A stretch of 64,000 bases of DNA from Streptomyces kurssanovii. GTDB taxonomy: Bacteria > Actinomycetota > Actinomycetes > Streptomycetales > Streptomycetaceae. The stretch is from assembly GCF_014649695.1 (NCBI RefSeq), contig NZ_BMTN01000001.1, positions 62,001-126,000 on the forward strand. The letters are read 5' to 3'. A program made the position numbers and the translations under genes. Position 1 is the first letter of the stretch. Each line of letters starts with the position of its first letter. The notes below the pieces were generated by a model. It saw nothing but the letters and a program-made list of their open reading frames with translations. It was not told the origin of the DNA and made no database searches. This document shows, one piece after another, positions 43,526 to 52,239 of this stretch.

Positions 43526-46500
43526 TTCGGTGGGCCGGACGGTGTCGAAAGCGAGCCCGCTGGAGCTGTCCCCGGTGCCGGGGGCCTTTTCCCTGCGCAC
43601 CCAGCTGTGCCAGGAGCCGTCGAACCAGCGGGCCAGCACCGGGCGGCGTGTCACGTTCACCCCGTCGCGTGGCACCTCCTCCTCGTGCACCAGCAGTCCA
43701 GGCGTGATCAGCAGACCCTCCGGGCGGGAGTCGAGGCCGGGACCGGTCAGCTCCGTCAGCCGGAACTGGATCATCGCGGTCCTGACCGGCTCCGGGACGA
43801 GCGGGAACCAGTGCTCGGGCACCACGGTCTGCACCCCGTAGGCGGGCAGCTCGCCGGTCGCGACCGGCTCGGGCGCCGTGCGCGCCCACCGGTCCCGGCG
43901 GTCGATCAGTTCTCCGCGGCCGTCCGTGTAGCGGTGCTGTACGGCCCAGGCCAGGTTCGCCAACTCGTCGCGGGCCAGCGCCACGTGCTCGAGCACCTCG
44001 CCCACCTGACCGCGTTCGGTGGGCAGGACCAGCAGCCCGGACGCCGCCGGGTGGTCCGGGTCGGGACTGTGCAGGCTGAACATCGACCAGGACGGGTCAT
44101 CCCGGCCGGCGCGGGCGATCAGGTGGTGGCGGCCGAACACGTCGCGCACGAGCAGCCGGTCCAGCACGGTCAGCGAGCCGGTCGGAACCTCCAGCGGCAC
44201 CAGGAACCAGTCGTTGCCGTAGACCGTCGCGAACGAGATCAGCAGCAGCCGGCCGGTGTCGAGCGTGGACACGTCCACCGAGCCCAGGTCGACCCGCGCG
44301 TCCTCCATCTCCCAGAACCGGTCGGCCGGCAGCCCGCCGTAGCGCACTGTCGAGGGCAGGCCCTCGTCGGTGAACGTGTGCCGCGGTCCCGCCGGGGCGG
44401 CCGCGTTATCGGGATCGGGGTGCACGTCCAGGCCGTACCAGTCCAGGCCGTCGCCCAGGTACTCCTCGGCGCGCAGCACCGCGCCGCCGGCGGACAGCTC
44501 TGCGGCGTACTCGAACCGGTGCGGGTCGAAGCAGTCCGGGCCGCGCTCGGCCAGTTGCCCGGCCCACCAGCGGCGCCAGCGGGCGGCCACCTCGCCGAGC
44601 CGAGGGTCCGGTCCGCCGTCGAACGTGCCCGCGTCCAGAGCCGCCGCCACCGCCACCGCGTCCGGTACCCGGCCGTCGAGCAGGCCGACCATACTCGTGT
44701 CGGGCTCACCCGCCGGCAGCTGATGCGGTGCCAGCGCCGTGATGGCGGCGGTGAGCAGCCCGGCGTCGTCGGAGATCCGCAGCAGCGCGACGCCGCCTTC
44801 GGCGCGCAGCCGCTCGTCGACCCTGACCGGCTCGTCCTCGACCTGGACGTCGAGCGGCCCGAGGCGGGGGTCGTAGGGCACCCAGTCCGCGGCGCCGGCC
44901 GGCCGCCAGGCGTCGATCCGCGCACTGTTGCCGGACATCCGGACCACGGCGGGGGAGCCGGCGTCCTGGGCGGCGAACTCTCCGAACTGCCACTGCCGGG
45001 TGAGAAGCCAGAGCGGGTCGTGCACCCGGGCCGCCAGACCGGATTCGACGTCACCGGTACGGTGCCCGGGCTCCAGACGGAACGGCCCCTCAGGGTCGGT
45101 GTTCGGCCGGCGGGTCTCGACCCTGGACAGCGCCTGCCCGGTCGCGCCTTCCGGGGAGATCCGGACGGCGGGGATCAGATCGTCCAGCAGCGGCAGGTCG
45201 GCGAGATCGACGGCGCGCAGCTTGGCCAGCTCCAGGGTCTCGCGGAGGACCTGGACCAGGCCGTCGGAGGTCCATCCGCGGTCCAGGTCCGGCGGGACGG
45301 CGATGAGCACATTGTGCGGGGCCTTGGCGTCGGGCCGGTCGTAGTGGAACGCGACACCCGTCAGCTCGGTCTCCGGCGGTGCCGCTGCCGCCGGTGCCTC
45401 GGGTGCCGGTGCCGGGGGCGCACCGGCCGGCAGCGGAGGTTCGACGGCCGGTCGCAGCACGTCCGAACCGGGCAGCAACTCGATCCATTCGTCGAGCAGC
45501 AGACCGGTCACGGCCGTGCCGGGCGCGGCCTCTGCCGGGGCGTGCCAGACCAGGTGTGCGACGGCCTGCGGGCGGCGCCCGGCCGGGAAGGTGCCCCCGA
45601 TCCAAGGGTCGGCCTCGCCCTGCGGGCTCTGTGCCGCGCGCAGCCGCTCGACCCGTCCGGCCCGCGCTCCGGCCAGCACCAGTGTCTCGTGCAGGGCCTG
45701 GACCACCGGCCGCACCGTCGCGTTGCGCCGCAACCAGTCCTCGACGTCGGCGCCGGGCAGGTCGGTCCGGCCGGCCGGCGCCGGCCGGCCGAGCGCGGGA
45801 AGCAGTGGGACGTTCGCACCCAGCACCTCGGCCACCGCCGCCCGTGCCCGGGACAGCCAGCCCTCGGCCCCGTCCGGTCCGGCCGCCTCCGCGGCCAGTG
45901 CGCCGACCGCGGCCGCGCCGGGGTGTGCGGCGACCAGCGGGTCGGCCGCGAAGTCAGCGAGCCGACGCTGCAGATCGGTCGTCCCGAGCGAGCTGTCGCC
46001 CGGGTTCTCGGACAGGTGCGCCGGCAGCAGCGGCTGGGCAGTGGCCAGCAGTGAACGGATCCGGACCGCCCTGCCGCGCAGACCGGTCCAGCCGGGACCG
46101 GTGAAGGTGACACGTGTGTCCGGCGGGGCGCCCTGGGCATCCAGGACCGCGCGGCTGAGCCGGGCGTGTTCGGCGCCGCCCGCTTCCAGCACCGTGCTCA
46201 GCGCGCCCAACCCGAGCCGGTCGGCGGTGACTTCGAATGCCTGGCCGTTGCCCTCCTCGTCGGGCACGCGGCCCTGGTCGCCGCCCGGGTCCTCACCGTG
46301 CCCGCCCAGCACGCCGGTCAGGGTCCAGCCCGCCGCCGGGCCGAGCAGGTGCGCGACCCAAGCCTCCACCGCCGGTTGCAGCGTGGCGACCGGGTCGGCC
46401 GGCCAGCCGCTCGGCGCGACCGGCTGGGCCGGCAGCAGCGCGGCCACTCGATGGGTCAGCGCGCGGGCCCGCCGCGGGGTGCGCAACACGTGGAACGTGT

Positions 46501-49500
46501 CCGGTACGTCCTCACCGCGGCCCAGGGTGTCGGCGGTCAGCCCCGCGCGGATCGGATTGCCTCCCACCAACTGGTGCACACTCTCGGCCAGCACCAGGTC
46601 GCCCACGGCGTCGAGGGCGTCGGCGAGGTCCTGCACCAGCGGTTCCGCCGCTCCCCGGTCGGCCGACGGCACCACCGGCGCGCCGTCGATGACACTGGGC
46701 AGGTCGAGCACGCCGGCACCGGCCCGCACCAGGGCCATCCCGTCGACGACGTTGCGCGCGGAGACGGCCTCCGCGCTGCGCGCCCACAACGGCGCGTCGG
46801 CCCCCGGGTCCTCGGGTTCGGGCACGACGGGGAGCGGGAACTGGCGACGGAACCGTTCGACGAGGTGGTCCAGCGCCGCATCGTGCAGGGCCCGTTCGAA
46901 CCGGTAGCCCAGCAGGGAGCCCAGGTTCTGACCCCGGCGTACGCCGCCGAGCAGCCATCGGGCGATGCGGGCGCGGCGCGAGGTGAGGCTGACCGCGTAG
47001 GTCTGCTCGCCGGGGTGGCCGAGGAAGCCCGAGCGCAGCACGGCCGCGGTTGCCGCGTGCTGAAGCGACGGTGCGTGGATGTAGCCGTCCTGCCCGGACA
47101 CCTCGGCCGTGGTGGCCACGCCGTCCACGTCGATCTCGGTCTGTTCCCTCGGCACCGCCGGCCGCAGGTCCTCCACCCAGCCGTAGCAGCCGTACCGGAC
47201 GCCATCGGTCCCGGATGCCCGCAGCTCGGCCAGCCGCCGCGACGCCAGTGAGGTGATCCAGGCGTCCAGCCGGTGCGAGTGGACGTCGATGACCTCCAGC
47301 AGCAGCTCGGGAACGCGGGTCGTCGGTACGGCGGCGAGTGCCCGCAGTGCTTGCTCCAGCCGGGGCAGCGCGGCCGTGGCCCGGGTGGCGGCCGCGACCC
47401 GTTCCGCCCGATCGCCTTCCGACAGCCCTTCCAGCACGTCGGCCACCAGCTGGTCCACGTCACCGGTGGCGGCCAGCGCACGGGGGAGGGGATCGTCCTC
47501 ACCGTCGTCGGAGAACGCCCAGTTCGGCAGGAACAGCAGCGCGTCGAGCACTCCGGTGGCATCCGGCGGAGCCTGCGGTGGGAACCCCGGCGGCACCCCT
47601 TCGTCCTCGGGCGTCGGCGCGCCGTCCTCGGACGGTGGGGCTCCGTCCCCGGGTGCCGGAACACTGCCGTCGGCCGGTGGGGCACCGCCGTCGGCCGGTT
47701 CGCCGTCCTCGTCCGGCACTTCGCCGGCAACGGCCGGAAGGTCGAAGAACGTGCTGGGCCGGGGTGGGGTCTCCCGGCCGGAGGACAGCTCCACCGGCCA
47801 GGAGCGGTCGTAGCTCTCGGCGTCCAACTCGCCGGCCAGGAAGGCGCGCACCGCGGCCAGGTAGTCCGCGGTGGCCGACGCGCGGGCCGGGAAGCCGGCC
47901 GCGTCCGGCGTGAGCCGGGGCACGAACGCCGGGATGCCGGTCGCCTCGTCCAGGCCCCAGCCGAGATCGGTCCAGCCGTCGGAGCCCGTGGTCCAGCGCA
48001 GCACGCCCTCCGGATCCAGGCCGGGCAGGCCCGGCTGGGTGGGGGGCTGGTCGTGCGGAGTCTTCGGCACCGCGAACCCGGGCCCGTCAAGCCGGCGCAT
48101 GGCCAGGCCGGTCGCCACCGGCAGCCGCTGCAACGCGTCCACCGCGACCTGGTCGACCGGCTCGCCGGGCCGCACTCTGGGGATGGTGGAGTCCTCGCTG
48201 TTCAGCACCGCGCGCCAGCGCTCCCGCAGTCGCAGCAACCAGGGCGCCAGCAGCGCGTCCACGTCGCCGTCCCGCGTGGCGCGCCAGTCGCCCAGCGCGG
48301 TCGCGGGCAGCACGCCGTAGGGCTGGCGGCCGACCCGCAGCATCGGCAGCGGCCCCCGACCGCGGACATGCTCGGCGAGATGGTCCCGGACCGCGCGCCA
48401 CGGTCCTGCCGGACCGGCGGCCCGGACCTCTCGGGTGCCGAGGTCCAGTTGGGACGCGGCGGCCTCGGCGAACCCCTTGCCCAGGGTCGGCCAGGTGAGC
48501 AGGGTCAACGCGGCGACGGCCGACGGTTCCGCGTCGGTCGCGCCGGGACAGCCGCGCAGGAAACCGGCGTCCGGCAGGCCGAGCGCGTCGGCCAGCACGT
48601 CGGCGACCTGCCGCTGACCGGCAGGCGGCTCCGGATCCGGGTCCGGCCCGGGGTAGGCGGGGGCCGAGGACCAGCCGGAGCGGGCACGCGGAGTGTTGTT
48701 GGTCGCGGTACCGGCGGGCAGCATGCCGAGCCCGCCGCCGAATCGGTGACCGTGCAGCACGTCGCGCAACCGGGCGGCGCCGTCCGCCGCCGAGTCGTCG
48801 CGCACCCCGACGACCAGCAGCTCGTCCAGATGATCGGTGCCGTCGGTGAAGGTCAGCTCGACACCCATGCCGGCCTTGACCGCCTCGAACCAGTCGGTCT
48901 CCCAGCCCTCCTCGTCGGTGCGGAGCATGCTGATCGGCAGCGGGTCGGGCACCGGCCGGCCGAGTCTGTCCACCACCACCTGGCCGTCGACCAGGCCGAG
49001 GAAGCGCCAGCGCTTGGGCATCGCGACCACCCGCCGCCGGCGTTCGTTCGGGTCGTCGGGGCGTACCGCGGGCGGCGGGGCACCGGGGCGGCAGGCGCGG
49101 ACCGCCCAGGCGGCGCGGGCCGGACGCAGCAGGCTGAGCACCTTCTGCCAGGCTTCGGGGCCCGGAGTCTGCCAGTACTCGGTGCCGGCGGCTGCCTCCG
49201 CGGTGGTGAGCTCGGGGTCGAACTGGGACAGCAGGATGTCGTCCGGGTAGACGCGCACCCGAAGTGCGCCCGGTTCCCACCAGATGGTTTCCACCCGCAC
49301 CGGCAGCAGGGCGATCGGGGTGGTGTTGTCGTCGGGGAACAGCGCGGTGCCGGCGGCCATGGCCTGTGCCAGTTCCTCCCCGGCGCCGCTGACCGCGCTC
49401 TTCAGCTGGTCGGCCGTGCGCTGCAGCTCCGCCTGGGCCGCCTCGGCGGCCGTGAGCAGTTCGGGGGTGGCGCGCTCGTCACCGGCCTGGACGGCGGCTT

Positions 49501-49606
49501 GAAGTCGCCGGACCACGGCCAGTTGCTCGTCCGCGTGGGCCTGCGCGGTGTCCGCCTCGGTGCGGGCTCGGTCCAACTGCGCGCGGGCGGCGAACGCGTC
49601 GGTCAT
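43511..49606 (-). CDS. Giant 2031-aa protein of unknown function (last gene of the DUF6603 operon)
   Basis: Starts at ATG 49606 (MTDAFAARAQLDRARTEADT) and runs 2031 residues without interruption. Layout seen: an Ala/Gln/Glu-rich coiled coil (1-85), a large first region, a Pro/Asp/Gly-rich acidic linker (about 625-685), a second region of mixed helices, another Pro/Ala linker (about 1388-1412), and a C-terminal region of about 620 residues. The latter carries the most conserved-looking block, LTRQWQFGEFAAQDAGSP (about 1534-1551), which I recall from uncharacterised bacterial proteins. The end is rich in beta segments (LVLPTERGQVGEVLEHVAL). It has no signal peptide, membrane helix, protease or nucleotide-binding motif. 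It starts 31 bp after the 842-aa protein. Likely a structural or scaffold protein, by size and linkers only (inference). Confidence 0.85.
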   Translation of the reverse strand: MTDAFAARAQLDRARTEADTAQAHADEQLAVVRRLQAAVQAGDERATPELLTAAEAAQAELQRTADQLKSAVSGAGEELAQAMAAGTALFPDDNTTPIALLPVRVETIWWEPGALRVRVYPDDILLSQFDPELTTAEAAAGTEYWQTPGPEAWQKVLSLLRPARAAWAVRACRPGAPPPAVRPDDPNERRRRVVAMPKRWRFLGLVDGQVVVDRLGRPVPDPLPISMLRTDEEGWETDWFEAVKAGMGVELTFTDGTDHLDELLVVGVRDDSAADGAARLRDVLHGHRFGGGLGMLPAGTATNNTPRARSGWSSAPAYPGPDPDPEPPAGQRQVADVLADALGLPDAGFLRGCPGATDAEPSAVAALTLLTWPTLGKGFAEAAASQLDLGTREVRAAGPAGPWRAVRDHLAEHVRGRGPLPMLRVGRQPYGVLPATALGDWRATRDGDVDALLAPWLLRLRERWRAVLNSEDSTIPRVRPGEPVDQVAVDALQRLPVATGLAMRRLDGPGFAVPKTPHDQPPTQPGLPGLDPEGVLRWTTGSDGWTDLGWGLDEATGIPAFVPRLTPDAAGFPARASATADYLAAVRAFLAGELDAESYDRSWPVELSSGRETPPRPSTFFDLPAVAGEVPDEDGEPADGGAPPADGSVPAPGDGAPPSEDGAPTPEDEGVPPGFPPQAPPDATGVLDALLFLPNWAFSDDGEDDPLPRALAATGDVDQLVADVLEGLSEGDRAERVAAATRATAALPRLEQALRALAAVPTTRVPELLLEVIDVHSHRLDAWITSLASRRLAELRASGTDGVRYGCYGWVEDLRPAVPREQTEIDVDGVATTAEVSGQDGYIHAPSLQHAATAAVLRSGFLGHPGEQTYAVSLTSRRARIARWLLGGVRRGQNLGSLLGYRFERALHDAALDHLVERFRRQFPLPVVPEPEDPGADAPLWARSAEAVSARNVVDGMALVRAGAGVLDLPSVIDGAPVVPSADRGAAEPLVQDLADALDAVGDLVLAESVHQLVGGNPIRAGLTADTLGRGEDVPDTFHVLRTPRRARALTHRVAALLPAQPVAPSGWPADPVATLQPAVEAWVAHLLGPAAGWTLTGVLGGHGEDPGGDQGRVPDEEGNGQAFEVTADRLGLGALSTVLEAGGAEHARLSRAVLDAQGAPPDTRVTFTGPGWTGLRGRAVRIRSLLATAQPLLPAHLSENPGDSSLGTTDLQRRLADFAADPLVAAHPGAAAVGALAAEAAGPDGAEGWLSRARAAVAEVLGANVPLLPALGRPAPAGRTDLPGADVEDWLRRNATVRPVVQALHETLVLAGARAGRVERLRAAQSPQGEADPWIGGTFPAGRRPQAVAHLVWHAPAEAAPGTAVTGLLLDEWIELLPGSDVLRPAVEPPLPAGAPPAPAPEAPAAAAPPETELTGVAFHYDRPDAKAPHNVLIAVPPDLDRGWTSDGLVQVLRETLELAKLRAVDLADLPLLDDLIPAVRISPEGATGQALSRVETRRPNTDPEGPFRLEPGHRTGDVESGLAARVHDPLWLLTRQWQFGEFAAQDAGSPAVVRMSGNSARIDAWRPAGAADWVPYDPRLGPLDVQVEDEPVRVDERLRAEGGVALLRISDDAGLLTAAITALAPHQLPAGEPDTSMVGLLDGRVPDAVAVAAALDAGTFDGGPDPRLGEVAARWRRWWAGQLAERGPDCFDPHRFEYAAELSAGGAVLRAEEYLGDGLDWYGLDVHPDPDNAAAPAGPRHTFTDEGLPSTVRYGGLPADRFWEMEDARVDLGSVDVSTLDTGRLLLISFATVYGNDWFLVPLEVPTGSLTVLDRLLVRDVFGRHHLIARAGRDDPSWSMFSLHSPDPDHPAASGLLVLPTERGQVGEVLEHVALARDELANLAWAVQHRYTDGRGELIDRRDRWARTAPEPVATGELPAYGVQTVVPEHWFPLVPEPVRTAMIQFRLTELTGPGLDSRPEGLLITPGLLVHEEEVPRDGVNVTRRPVLARWFDGSWHSWVRREKAPGTGDSSSGLAFDTVRPTEPWPS

Positions 49607-49637
49607 GTCCGGTGTGCTCCTGTCCTCGACATGGTGA

Positions 49638-52166
49638 TCAGTTGCCCAGCAACGTGGTGGCCCGGAAGGCCAGTTGGAACGGCTGTTGGAAGGCGATGCG
49701 GGCCATGTCTGCCGCGTCGCGGCCCCACACCGGCGGATCGGCCGGCGGCAGCTCGCTGGGTGTGGCGGGCGCCGGGGCAAGGCGGACGAACCTGGCGGCG
49801 TCCACGGTGACGCCGCTCCAGGTGAGGTCGGCCCAGGTCTTCACGGGGACGGGCTGACCGGAGTCGAAACCGAACTGGGTGCCGCGCATCGGTTCGCGGA
49901 ACACGAAGAACCAGTCCTCGGCGCGCGCCCGTTGCTCGTCGATGCCGGCGAACAGATAGAGCACGGTGGACTCGTCCAGCGCCAGCGGGGTGCCCGGCAC
50001 TCCGCCGAACGCGGCCGGCAGCTTGCCCTCCTCGCCGCGTACCGCGAGCAGCGCGGTGCCCGGGAACCGGCGCAGCAGCTCACCGCGAACCAGCAGTGCC
50101 AGGCTGCCCTCGCCGCCGGTGCGCAGCCCGCTGCCCAGCGGGGCCTCGAGCGGCCAGCGGGCGATCTCGTCCACGTCCGCGTCGTCGCCGGGCCAGAATC
50201 GGGCGAACGGGGTGCCGCGCTGGTCGGTGGGGAACTCCCGCCACAGCAGCTCCCGGTTGAATTCGTGGTTGAGCCCGACGAGCAGGGCGGCGACGAACTC
50301 GGGATTGGTCTCCAGCAGCGTCACCGAGTCCGCCGGCAGCGCGCTGATCCCCGGAATCGCCCACTCGGGCCAGCGGGCCAGCAGTTCCTCCGCGATCGGC
50401 ACGGTGAACTTCGGGTGCGCCATGATCGGCCGCAGCGGGCGGGCCTCGGTCTCGCTGCGCCGCGCCCAGAAATCGGCGGGGATGCGGTCGGCCATCCGCA
50501 GGAGTTGCAGCCTCGACGGGCTGAGACCGGCCCGGAGTTCGCCGGGCAGGCCGGCCTCGGGCGCTACCGCGTCGATCACGCCCATCTCGCTCAGCCCGCG
50601 TTCGAGGACCGGCCTGGTCCCCTCCGTGACAGCGGCGACAGCGGCGTCGCCGGTCGCGCCGCGGCCCGCACGGCGGGCCAGCGCGCCGCTCCGGCGGGTC
50701 AGCCGGACGAACGAGGTGTCGGCCGCCCCGGTCGGCACCGGGGAAGCGGCCAGCATGGTGGCCAGTGTGGTCGCGGCTCCCACGGGTCCGGCGACGGCGT
50801 CGGAGAGTGGCATCCGGTTGCCCACCGGCGCCATGACGGTAACCAGGTCGGCCACATCAAGCGGGGCGAGATGCTTGCGCTGGGCCTGCTCCGCGGCGGC
50901 GGTCGCCAGCTCGCCGACGGCCAGCAGCCGGTTGGCCTCCCGGATCTCACCGACCTGCTCCCAGGCCCTGGCCATCAGGAACTCCTGTTCCAGCTGTACG
51001 TAGCGGGCGCCGAGAGCGGCGGCCACCCGGCGGCGGACCTCGAGGTTGAGCGTGCTCATCCAGCTGTTCGGGTCGGTGGGCACGGTCTGCCGGCCGGTGT
51101 GGTGGCTGCCGTAGAGCGGCGGGGCGACGGCGGCCGTGTCGCGGTCCTCGGCGGGAGGCCCGGCCTCGGCGCGGCGTCGGTCGGGAGCGTCCAGGCGTTC
51201 TCGGACCAGGGCCAGGAACCGTTCCTGTGCGGCGGGGTCCGACCACACCTCCGGCGCCGCCGTTCCCGGTACCCGCAGCGCACCGTCCAGCGCCACGGTG
51301 GCGGGCACGGTTTCCTGCTCGGCCGGCCAGGGCCGGCCGACGTCGATGGTCCGGGTGCCGAGCCCGGCCTCGGCGGCCGGCCGGAAGCGCAGCCGACGAG
51401 CCAGCTCCTCGAAGGTGCCCGCCGCTGCGGTGCGGAAGGTCCACCAGTGGTAGACGGGCAGTTCGACCGTGGGGCCGTCGCCGGCCGGCCAGGCATCAGC
51501 CGTGCCCGGTCCGACCAGGGGCGTGTTCCGGCCGGCGACCCGGCCGGCCGCGGTGGCCGGCACCACGGCGGCGATCCAGCCGCGGTCCGGCTCCAGCTTG
51601 CGCGGGCACAACAGCCGCGCGACGACGTCGGCCGAGTGGTTGCGCACTCCCTCCGTGGCGAGCTGCTGTGCGGCGCCGAGGTCGGTGACGCCGTCCGGGA
51701 GGCGGGCCTCCACGTGCGCCCAGGCCCAGCGCTCGGCCGCCGGTGGCAGCGCCGCGACCGGGGCGGTGAGCACCGGCAGCGGGTTAGCGCCCCGCGGCGG
51801 GGCCGCCTCGTCCTCGGCCAGCACGATCAGCGCGATCCACGGCAGCGGCGTTGGCCCGGACGGTGTCGTGGCCTGCCCCGGCGAGAGCAGCCACGGCAGG
51901 TCGGCGTGCGCCAGCTCGACACTGGCCAGCACGTTCTCCGCCGCCGGCGCCGAGCCGGGCTGCGGCTCCTCGCGCAGCACCATCGCCCGGTCGAAGCCGA
52001 GCACATCCCCCGGCCCGACCAGCGACAGCGTCGGTCCCGCCACCGTCTCCCGCCTGTCCTCGCCGTCGATCTCACGGGCGAACAGCACCGACGTCGGCAA
52101 CGCCTGGCCCGACGCCGAAGCCGCCGCACCGACCTGCGCCGAGGAGAAGAACCATCGAGTACTCAT
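49638..52166 (-). CDS. 842-aa protein of unknown function in the DUF6603 operon
   Basis: A soluble 842-aa protein starting MSTRWFFSSAQVG at the ATG at 52166. Beta-rich N-terminal half with Pro-rich turns. The C-terminal half holds a striking block, VGLNHEFNRELLWREFPTDQ followed by RGTPFARFW (about 626-655), which I recall as recurring in uncharacterised proteins that accompany giant partners like the next gene. Near the end come EDWFFVFREPMRGTQFGFD and a final FQQPFQLAFRATTLLGN. No signal peptide, membrane helix or known catalytic motif. It lies 73 bp after the DUF6603 gene and 31 bp before the giant gene. Function unknown. It probably works in a complex with the giant protein. Confidence 0.85.
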   Translation of the reverse strand: MSTRWFFSSAQVGAAASASGQALPTSVLFAREIDGEDRRETVAGPTLSLVGPGDVLGFDRAMVLREEPQPGSAPAAENVLASVELAHADLPWLLSPGQATTPSGPTPLPWIALIVLAEDEAAPPRGANPLPVLTAPVAALPPAAERWAWAHVEARLPDGVTDLGAAQQLATEGVRNHSADVVARLLCPRKLEPDRGWIAAVVPATAAGRVAGRNTPLVGPGTADAWPAGDGPTVELPVYHWWTFRTAAAGTFEELARRLRFRPAAEAGLGTRTIDVGRPWPAEQETVPATVALDGALRVPGTAAPEVWSDPAAQERFLALVRERLDAPDRRRAEAGPPAEDRDTAAVAPPLYGSHHTGRQTVPTDPNSWMSTLNLEVRRRVAAALGARYVQLEQEFLMARAWEQVGEIREANRLLAVGELATAAAEQAQRKHLAPLDVADLVTVMAPVGNRMPLSDAVAGPVGAATTLATMLAASPVPTGAADTSFVRLTRRSGALARRAGRGATGDAAVAAVTEGTRPVLERGLSEMGVIDAVAPEAGLPGELRAGLSPSRLQLLRMADRIPADFWARRSETEARPLRPIMAHPKFTVPIAEELLARWPEWAIPGISALPADSVTLLETNPEFVAALLVGLNHEFNRELLWREFPTDQRGTPFARFWPGDDADVDEIARWPLEAPLGSGLRTGGEGSLALLVRGELLRRFPGTALLAVRGEEGKLPAAFGGVPGTPLALDESTVLYLFAGIDEQRARAEDWFFVFREPMRGTQFGFDSGQPVPVKTWADLTWSGVTVDAARFVRLAPAPATPSELPPADPPVWGRDAADMARIAFQQPFQLAFRATTLLGN

Positions 52167-52239
52167 GCATCGCTCCAGCTCGGGCCGCGTGACCCTGACG
52201 TGCCTCGGTGGGTCGCCGGCCCGGTGCTCACCGGGAGGC

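Noticed and set aside
43511-49606. Insecticidal toxin-complex (TcA/TcB/TcC) or Rhs protein
   Set aside because: The size and the hemopexin neighbour prompted the idea, but no Rhs/YD repeats or TcA-like segments are recognisable.
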